From NCBI GenBank assembly GCA_029573495.1, contig JAKQEI010000250.1, positions 1 to 52,210 of the forward strand: a DNA stretch of 52,210 nt. The letters run 5' to 3'. Below, one piece after another: positions 48,691-52,210 of this stretch; position 1 is the first letter of the stretch, and the number at the start of each line of letters is the position of its first letter. The stretch comes from Bacteroidota bacterium (GTDB lineage Bacteria > Bacteroidota > Bacteroidia > Flavobacteriales_F > PHOS-HE28). Under the pieces are notes generated by a model. It ran no database searches. It was not told where the DNA came from and saw nothing but the letters and a program-made list of their open reading frames with translations. Position numbers and translations under genes: made by a program.

Positions 48691-48815
48691 AGACCGTGAC
48701 CATGTTCGTGAACAACGTGGCGGTGATTTTCGGACGACATGAAGACCGACCGGCGTGTGGTGCGATGCCGCTGCCGCCAGACTTCTGGGACCGCTTCCAC
48801 ATCCCACGGTCTTAA
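48687..48815 (+). CDS. Small hypothetical protein (42 aa)
   Basis: The ATG overlaps the reductase stop (ATGA). The sequence begins MKTVTMFVNNVAVIFGRHED and ends PDFWDRFHIPRS. Translational coupling is the main support. Function unknown. Confidence 0.5.
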   Translation: MKTVTMFVNNVAVIFGRHEDRPACGAMPLPPDFWDRFHIPRS

Positions 48816-48822
48816 CCGCCTG

Positions 48823-48873
48823 TTAACCCTGACACCCGGTGGCTGTTGCAGCTGCCGGGTGTTTTGGTATGAT
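48823..48873 (+). promoter_or_regulatory. Cassette promoter with built-in hairpin (TTAACC-N17-TTGCAG-N16-TATGAT)
   Basis: TTAACC (48823), TTGCAG (48846, in the hairpin loop) and TATGAT (48868) give the best -10 of the set. The 16-base spacer includes the 3' arm of the hairpin. The next ATG is 35 bases past the -10. Confidence 0.6.
48832..48866 (+). terminator. Rho-independent terminator overlapping promoter
   Basis: ACACCCGG (48832-48839) pairs with CCGGGTGT (48855-48862), and TTT follows. It would end the reductase transcript while its loop and 3' side carry the next promoter. Confidence 0.65.
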
Positions 48874-48902
48874 GACTACATCGAACAGAAAGGAACTGAC
48901 CA

Positions 48903-49145
48903 ATGACCAACACCCGCACCGAAGCCCTGATCACCGAAATGGTTGCCCACGCCCGCACTGGCAGCGATGTCATCCCGGCGTTCTTCCAGCCTGTCTTCGG
49001 TCGCAGCAACCATGTGTCTGCCGCCATCCGCGCTGCCGTCAAGCGTGGCCTGCTGGTTCAGAACGGTGTGGATGGAACGGGCAAGCCCAAGTATGCCGCC
49101 GTGATCCCTTCGGCCACCCACACTTCCACCACGTCGATCCACTAA
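48903..49145 (+). CDS. Small winged-helix-like protein (80 aa)
   Basis: The leader AAAGGAACTGACCAATG and its own promoter mark a cassette. The pattern TEALITEMVAHA, SNHVSAAIRAAVKRGLLVQNG and GTGKPKYAA resembles a winged HTH with the G-KPKY wing, so DNA binding is plausible. It could be a small regulator; this is an inference from the pattern. Confidence 0.5.
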   Translation: MTNTRTEALITEMVAHARTGSDVIPAFFQPVFGRSNHVSAAIRAAVKRGLLVQNGVDGTGKPKYAAVIPSATHTSTTSIH

Positions 49146-49160
49146 CAGGAGAACTGACCA

Positions 49161-49304
49161 ATGATCGCAGGCAAATACACACCCTTCCAGCTGGGCTACA
49201 ACGATGGCCGCAATGGCGTCAACAACCGCGACCTGTCGGCCTTCACGGAAGCCCAGAAGGCTTCCTACGGCAAGGGCTTCGACATCGCTACAGGGAAGGA
49301 ATAG
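49161..49304 (+). CDS. Small hypothetical protein (47 aa)
   Basis: The full leader AACAGGAGAACTGACCAATG precedes it by the normal distance. The sequence (MIAGKYTPFQLGYNDGRNG...EAQKASYGKGFDIATG) has the short YxxGxxxG repeats seen in small phage proteins. Function unknown. Confidence 0.6.
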   Translation: MIAGKYTPFQLGYNDGRNGVNNRDLSAFTEAQKASYGKGFDIATGKE

Positions 49305-49307
49305 ACC

Positions 49308-49319
49308 ATGAAGAAGTAA
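49308..49319 (+). other. Three-codon minigene (ATG AAG AAG TAA)
   Basis: After the previous stop, AAGGAATAGACC leads straight to ATG AAG AAG TAA. The ribosome-site spacing is good (about 8). It may be a decayed gene start or a minigene; phage lambda has toxic two-codon minigenes that sequester tRNA. No protein product of interest is expected. Confidence 0.35.
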
Positions 49320-49326
49320 CCCTTTG

Positions 49327-49377
49327 TTAACCACAAGATCAGCCCGGCGTTGCAAGACGCCGGGCTTCTGCTATCCT
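49327..49377 (+). promoter_or_regulatory. Cassette promoter with built-in hairpin (TTAACC-N17-TTGCAA-N16-TATCCT)
   Basis: TTAACC (49327), TTGCAA (49350) and TATCCT (49372) repeat the fixed spacing. TTGCAA overlaps the hairpin loop. The next ATG is 36 bases past the -10. Confidence 0.6.
49341..49366 (+). terminator. Hairpin terminator overlapping promoter
   Basis: AGCCCGGCGT (49341-49350) pairs with ACGCCGGGCT (49357-49366), 10 bp with a 6-base loop (TGCAAG), followed by TCTG. Confidence 0.65.
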
Positions 49378-49407
49378 GACTTCACCAAACGAACAGGAGA
49401 ACTGACC

Positions 49408-49617
49408 ATGAGACTTCACCTTGACCACCTTGGCCGCTGCGGTTCCGACCATCCCTGCCAGTTCTGGCGCGTGGAAACATGGCGCACCGGCAGCCGTGTC
49501 GCGGACTTCACCAGCCCGACCGAAGCCCACGCCTTCGCCATGGCAGACACCAAGGAACGCGGCTTCCGCGAACTGCACAAGGTCTGCCAAATGACCATCA
49601 CCAGTGGCCGCGCGTAA
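49408..49617 (+). CDS. Small hypothetical protein (69 aa), cassette gene
   Basis: AACAGGAGAACTGACCATG sets the start; the longer upstream reading frame lacks a signal. The product (MRLHLDHLGRCGSDHPCQFWRVE...) looks like a beta-strand pair with a helix (PTEAHAFAMADTKERGF). Function unknown. Confidence 0.6.
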   Translation: MRLHLDHLGRCGSDHPCQFWRVETWRTGSRVADFTSPTEAHAFAMADTKERGFRELHKVCQMTITSGRA

Positions 49618-49642
49618 GCGGCCACAGTAGGAGAACTGACCA

Positions 49643-49837
49643 ATGGCTAACCCGAACCGCGCCATGGCGCACGTTGCCAACAACCCTTGGCAGCCACACC
49701 GATCCTTCCGTTCCGAATCAGAAGCGGAACGCTGCCGCGATGACTTGCGTGCGGAAGGTGTTGAAGCCCGCATGTCCAGTGGCATGATGGGACCACGTAA
49801 GAAGCCTTGGCGCGTCTGGCGCGTCTGGGTTCGATAA
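49643..49837 (+). CDS. Small basic hypothetical protein (64 aa)
   Basis: The leader TAGGAGAACTGACCAATG precedes the start. The sequence (SFRSESEAERCRDDLRAEGVEARM, then PRKKPWRVWRVWVR) has a helix and a Trp/Arg-rich C-terminus. It resembles the previous gene's strand-helix-strand plan. Function unknown. Confidence 0.55.
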   Translation: MANPNRAMAHVANNPWQPHRSFRSESEAERCRDDLRAEGVEARMSSGMMGPRKKPWRVWRVWVR

Positions 49838-49852
49838 CAGGAGAACTGACAT

Positions 49853-50032
49853 ATGAAGCCAATCACGAACGTGCCGCCCGTGCACTTCAAGACCACGACC
49901 GACACACTGGACGAAGTGTGGGACATCGTGAATCGATCCGCGCCGACCACTAAGAAGGTGGCGATCCCACGCGATGCACTGATCGCCCTGCTGGCCGACC
50001 ACGCGGCCATGGCCACGATCATCGAACGGTAA
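49853..50032 (+). CDS. Small hypothetical protein (59 aa)
   Basis: AACAGGAGAACTGACATATG is the leader. The protein begins MKPITNVPPVHFKTTTD and ends in a helix (IPRDALIALLADHAAMATII). Function unknown. Confidence 0.55.
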   Translation: MKPITNVPPVHFKTTTDTLDEVWDIVNRSAPTTKKVAIPRDALIALLADHAAMATIIER

Positions 50033-50039
50033 CGGTTCG

Positions 50040-50090
50040 TTAACCATCGGACCCGGCAGGTGTTGCAGCCTGCCGGGTTCCTGCTATGGT
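50040..50090 (+). promoter_or_regulatory. Cassette promoter with built-in hairpin (TTAACC-N17-TTGCAG-N16-TATGGT)
   Basis: TTAACC (50040), TTGCAG (50063) and TATGGT (50085) repeat the same geometry. TTGCAG fills most of the hairpin loop. The next ATG is 39 bases past the -10. Confidence 0.6.
50051..50078 (+). terminator. Hairpin terminator overlapping promoter
   Basis: ACCCGGCAGG (50051-50060) pairs with CCTGCCGGGT (50069-50078), 10 bp with an 8-base loop, followed by TCCTG. Confidence 0.65.
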
Positions 50091-50123
50091 GAGTTCATCG
50101 AAACACGAACAAGGAACTGACCA

Positions 50124-50366
50124 ATGACCTTCACCAACTGGATCGACACCTTCTGCGAAGAAAAGGGCTTCGACATGGAACGCGGCTTCGAAGTCGAAGG
50201 ACCGTCCGGCACCAACCACATGAACTACGAAGTCGTGGTGTCTGCCATGAAGTCCGCACCGGCCCACGAACAGGCCAAGATCAAGGCCACGCTGGTCAAG
50301 ATCGACTTCCTGAACGGTGACTGCCTGCACTTCTTCCGCCATCTGGCGCAGGCCATCGCCATCTAA
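50124..50366 (+). CDS. Small hypothetical protein (80 aa), cassette gene
   Basis: ACAAGGAACTGACCAATG sets the start. The protein is helical and acidic (NWIDTFCEEKGFDMERGFEV, VVSAMKSAPAHEQAKIKATL). Function unknown. A UUCG-loop hairpin follows. Confidence 0.6.
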   Translation: MTFTNWIDTFCEEKGFDMERGFEVEGPSGTNHMNYEVVVSAMKSAPAHEQAKIKATLVKIDFLNGDCLHFFRHLAQAIAI

Positions 50367-50373
50367 GTCAACC

Positions 50374-50393
50374 GGGTGGGCTTCGGCCCACCC
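50374..50393 (+). terminator. UUCG-loop hairpin
   Basis: GGGTGGGC (50374-50381), loop TTCG, GCCCACCC (50386-50393): a very stable hairpin, but followed by CCGAACAGG without T residues and lying only 22 bases before the next ATG. It may be an mRNA stability or translation-control element. Confidence 0.5.
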
Positions 50394-50415
50394 ACCCCGA
50401 ACAGGAGAACTGACC

Positions 50416-50682
50416 ATGTACACAATCGAAGTCCACAACGAAATCGGACCCGCGCCGCGATACGCACCCACGCTGGTCTACTACGTCAACGGCGACCGGA
50501 TCGGCAGTACCGTGAAGGAAGTCAAGGCAGTCTGTCCCGGCCCGGAACGCAGCCGCATTGCATCGGCGTGCCAGCGTGCCAAGGAAGACGGCATTCCCGT
50601 CACTGTCGCCATGACCCTGATGGGCTGGGGAACCTTCGGTGGTGTCAGCCACGAACAAGCGCAGGCGGCCAAGTCATGCTGA
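50416..50682 (+). CDS. Hypothetical protein (88 aa)
   Basis: AACAGGAGAACTGACCATG sets the start. The sequence (YAPTLVYYVNGDRIGSTVKEVKAV, then RIASACQRAKEDGIPVTVAMTL) suggests alpha/beta. It overlaps the next gene by 7 bases. No family recognised. Confidence 0.6.
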   Translation: MYTIEVHNEIGPAPRYAPTLVYYVNGDRIGSTVKEVKAVCPGPERSRIASACQRAKEDGIPVTVAMTLMGWGTFGGVSHEQAQAAKSC

Positions 50683-51080
50683 CCACCATCATCTTCACAG
50701 CCAAGCAGGCGCAAGTCCTGAAGCACCGGATGGAAGTGCCGGACTGTATCGCTGAAGTCTGGGGACCGGACAACGACAACCTGTTCCCCGGCAATACCGT
50801 CGAACAGATACAGGACATCATCACCGACCTGATGGCGCGTATCTTCCAAGACAGACCGGACGGCGGCATGGTCGCTATCTTCAAGGCAGACAACCGTGAT
50901 GAAGTTTGCCTGATGAACGAACTGGTGGACGGCAACACCATGGCAGGCATGGTTTACGACATGCTGGATCACGCAGTTGGTGATCCCGTCTACAACGAAG
51001 GGCTGGGCTGGCGCAACGCCATGCGGGCGATAGATCGCAAGTATGAAATCGCTGGACTGGATGCACAATTCAATGTCTGA
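50676..51080 (+). CDS. Hypothetical protein (134 aa)
   Basis: The protein starts MLTTIIFTAKQAQVLKHRMEV and has mixed structure (EQIQDIITDLMARIFQDRPDGG, MVAIFKADNRDEVCLMNELVD). It lies in an overlapping run with its neighbours. No family recognised. Confidence 0.6.
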   Translation: MLTTIIFTAKQAQVLKHRMEVPDCIAEVWGPDNDNLFPGNTVEQIQDIITDLMARIFQDRPDGGMVAIFKADNRDEVCLMNELVDGNTMAGMVYDMLDHAVGDPVYNEGLGWRNAMRAIDRKYEIAGLDAQFNV

Positions 51081-51744
51081 ACGAACTGTGGTGGTCGGCG
51101 GCCATCCGCTGACCCGCAAGTCGCTGGATGACTTCCCGCCGGGCACGATCCGCACCATGATCGGCGTGATGTGCGACACCCTGACCAAGCAGGCGTGGCG
51201 CTACAGCACCCGCGATGACCTGTGGAACCTGATGCTGGAATTCGACAGCGTGGACGGCAAGGAAATCGTCCGGCGCAGGATCGAAGCCGGACGGGTGCCA
51301 CGGCGCGGTGGACGCCGCCCGCGTGGACGCACGGTGCATCGCACCTACCACACGTCCTACAGGCTGGCGAACAACGCCATGCCGCTGCCCGAAGACCGCG
51401 AAGTGTACTGGGTGCCGGTGGTTCATGATCACGGCTACTGGGCACCGATCCCCGACATGGCTGGACAGCGATGGCCTGATGACCTGATCATCGAAGTGAA
51501 GTCCACGGACAACCCATGCAAGCCCGGCAGCGACACGTGGGTGCTGTGGAACCTGCTGGTGCTGCACAAGTATCATGGCAAGACGATCCGCGACTGGAAG
51601 GTGATGGACGACCCTGACAGACGCAACACCATCGGCCAATATCGGCGGATGGCAATGCACCAGATGCGCTACTTCGTCCGCAACGGGTGGGTGTGGTTAC
51701 GCCGCCCAGAACACAAGGAAGACCGACATGATGGTTCAGCTTGA
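51073..51744 (+). CDS. Hypothetical protein (223 aa)
   Basis: The start is uncertain: ATG at 51073 (8-base overlap) or at 51061. The sequence has a basic stretch (RVPRRGGRRPRGRTVHR) and a C-terminal Trp-rich region (DTWVLWNLLVLHKYHGKTIRDW, HQMRYFVRNGWVWLRRP). I do not recognise it. It overlaps the next gene by 17 bases. Confidence 0.55.
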   Translation: MSERTVVVGGHPLTRKSLDDFPPGTIRTMIGVMCDTLTKQAWRYSTRDDLWNLMLEFDSVDGKEIVRRRIEAGRVPRRGGRRPRGRTVHRTYHTSYRLANNAMPLPEDREVYWVPVVHDHGYWAPIPDMAGQRWPDDLIIEVKSTDNPCKPGSDTWVLWNLLVLHKYHGKTIRDWKVMDDPDRRNTIGQYRRMAMHQMRYFVRNGWVWLRRPEHKEDRHDGSA

Positions 51745-52129
51745 AACGCCTTATGCAGCCGACAACGAACACGACCTGCAACAGAATGTTCGATATGCCC
51801 GGCTGGCAATGCACGACTGCCTGATGCGTGGAGAAGCACCCTTCGCATCGCACCTGCTTTACACCCAGCCCGAAGTGCTGGACGACACGATCCCGGCGGA
51901 ACGGAAGCTGGGGATTGAAGCCGGGCTGGTGATCGGTGGCCGCGCCGACAAGACCGTGGTTTACACCGACCGTGGCATCAGCAAGGGAATGCAGCTGGGC
52001 ATCGACCACGCAGAAAAGCTGGGACGCCCGGTGGAATACAGGACGGTGCCCGGCTACTGGGACGTGCGTAAGTGCGACTTCCGCGAAAAGCAGCCAGCTG
52101 CTGGGACACCCAAGGACCACGAAGACTGA
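51728..52129 (+). CDS. DUF7768-like protein, deoxyribosyltransferase-related fold likely
   Basis: The pattern NVRYARLAMHDCLMRGEAPFAS, HLLYTQPEVLDDTIPAERKLGI, EAGLVIGGRADKTVVYTDRG and ISKGMQLGIDHAEKLGRPVE is a conserved phage/actinobacterial-type family (DUF7768) that looks like the nucleoside 2-deoxyribosyltransferase/TIR-like Rossmann group. A role in nucleotide or NAD metabolism is possible but unproven. AAGGAAGACCGACATG favours the first of two ATGs. Confidence 0.6.
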   Translation: MMVQLETPYAADNEHDLQQNVRYARLAMHDCLMRGEAPFASHLLYTQPEVLDDTIPAERKLGIEAGLVIGGRADKTVVYTDRGISKGMQLGIDHAEKLGRPVEYRTVPGYWDVRKCDFREKQPAAGTPKDHED

Positions 52130-52138
52130 CTGCGACAG

Positions 52139-52170
52139 GCTGCCACGTTTCCTTCGGTGGACGTGGCGGC
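52139..52170 (+). terminator. Hairpin before the last cassette
   Basis: GCTGCCACG (52139-52147) pairs with CGTGGCGGC (52162-52170) with one G-T pair, loop TTTCCTTCGGTGGA able to pair further. Followed by TACC, no T-run. Confidence 0.5.
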
Positions 52171-52176
52171 TACCTT
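52148..52176 (+). promoter_or_regulatory. Weak promoter candidate (TTTCCT-N17-TACCTT)
   Basis: The hexamers lie in the hairpin loop and just after its 3' arm, as in the cassette promoters, but no TTAACC is present upstream. The next ATG is 28 bases past the -10. Confidence 0.3.
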
Positions 52177-52198
52177 ACCCACAACAGGAGAACACCCG

Positions 52199-52210
52199 AT
52201 GACAGAACGT
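52199..52210 (+). CDS. Start of a further gene, cut by window edge
   Basis: AACAGGAGAACACCCGATG, a standard leader, precedes an ATG at 52199; only four codons (MTER) are visible. The gene continues outside the window. Confidence 0.6.

Noticed and set aside
1..52210. Integrase, repressor or attachment site indicating a prophage
   Set aside because: No tyrosine or serine recombinase or CI-like protein is among the visible genes; the only recombinase is the IS transposase. Absence may reflect the window edges.

Overview
This window is most simply read as a large part of the genome of a tailed double-stranded DNA phage with siphovirus-type tail genes. All genes lie on the + strand. A cut-off IS1595/ISXO2-type insertion sequence occupies the first ~842 bases. 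No integrase, excisionase or CI-like repressor is visible, so the phage looks lytic, but both ends are open. The distal tail genes (DUF2460, DUF2163 and a large hub protein) are of the gene-transfer-agent type, and with the DUF3380 muramidase and 3-TM holin they point to an alphaproteobacterial host. That host assignment is an inference. DNA is GC-rich, most genes overlap by 1-8 bases, and many small genes carry a near-identical start leader (CAGGAGAACTGACCAATG or a variant). Layout: 1-842 IS remnant; 846-8635 about two dozen small early or accessory genes, mostly unknown, including a dATP/dGTP diphosphohydrolase, a PD-(D/E)XK nuclease, zinc ribbons and small membrane proteins; 8636-9112 a non-coding region; 9113-11799 small and large terminase; 11930-13071 an inserted cassette of four small genes, one possibly an Acb2/Tad1-like hairpin protein; 13156-18293 portal, connectors, tiny membrane proteins and the Mu F-like head protein; 18290-19286 another small-gene insert; 19439-22396 XkdF-like protease, scaffold, decoration protein and major capsid; 22490-31228 neck, tail terminator, tail tube, frameshifted tail chaperones, tape measure and distal tail proteins; 31239-37651 hub, tail fibre and lectin protein; 37663-39944 lysis; 39962-41635 an HTH plus metallophosphoesterase protein; 41636-41942 a second copy of the non-coding region; 41943-48690 SNF2-like helicase, an SSB-like protein, a Dda/RecD-type helicase and a class II ribonucleotide reductase; 48687-52210 more small-gene cassettes, cut by the window edge. 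Three sequence-level systems stand out. First, the trinucleotide CTC is almost missing from the phage + strand (about 20 copies in 51 kb by eye, none in the 1.7 kb large terminase gene) yet occurs about 12 times in the 840-base IS; serine and alanine codon choice follows this avoidance across codon boundaries. Second, the small-gene cassettes share a promoter-like layout with fixed spacing (TTAACC, 17 bases, a TTGCAR-like -35, 16 bases, a TATNNT-like -10), often with a terminator hairpin built into it. Third, the two main non-coding regions are imperfect direct repeats of ~245 bp, each with a perfect alternating purine-pyrimidine tract (36 and 40 bp), a conserved hairpin and inverted TGATAACAC/GTGTTATCA motifs. 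They sit ahead of the packaging/structural operon and the replication operon.
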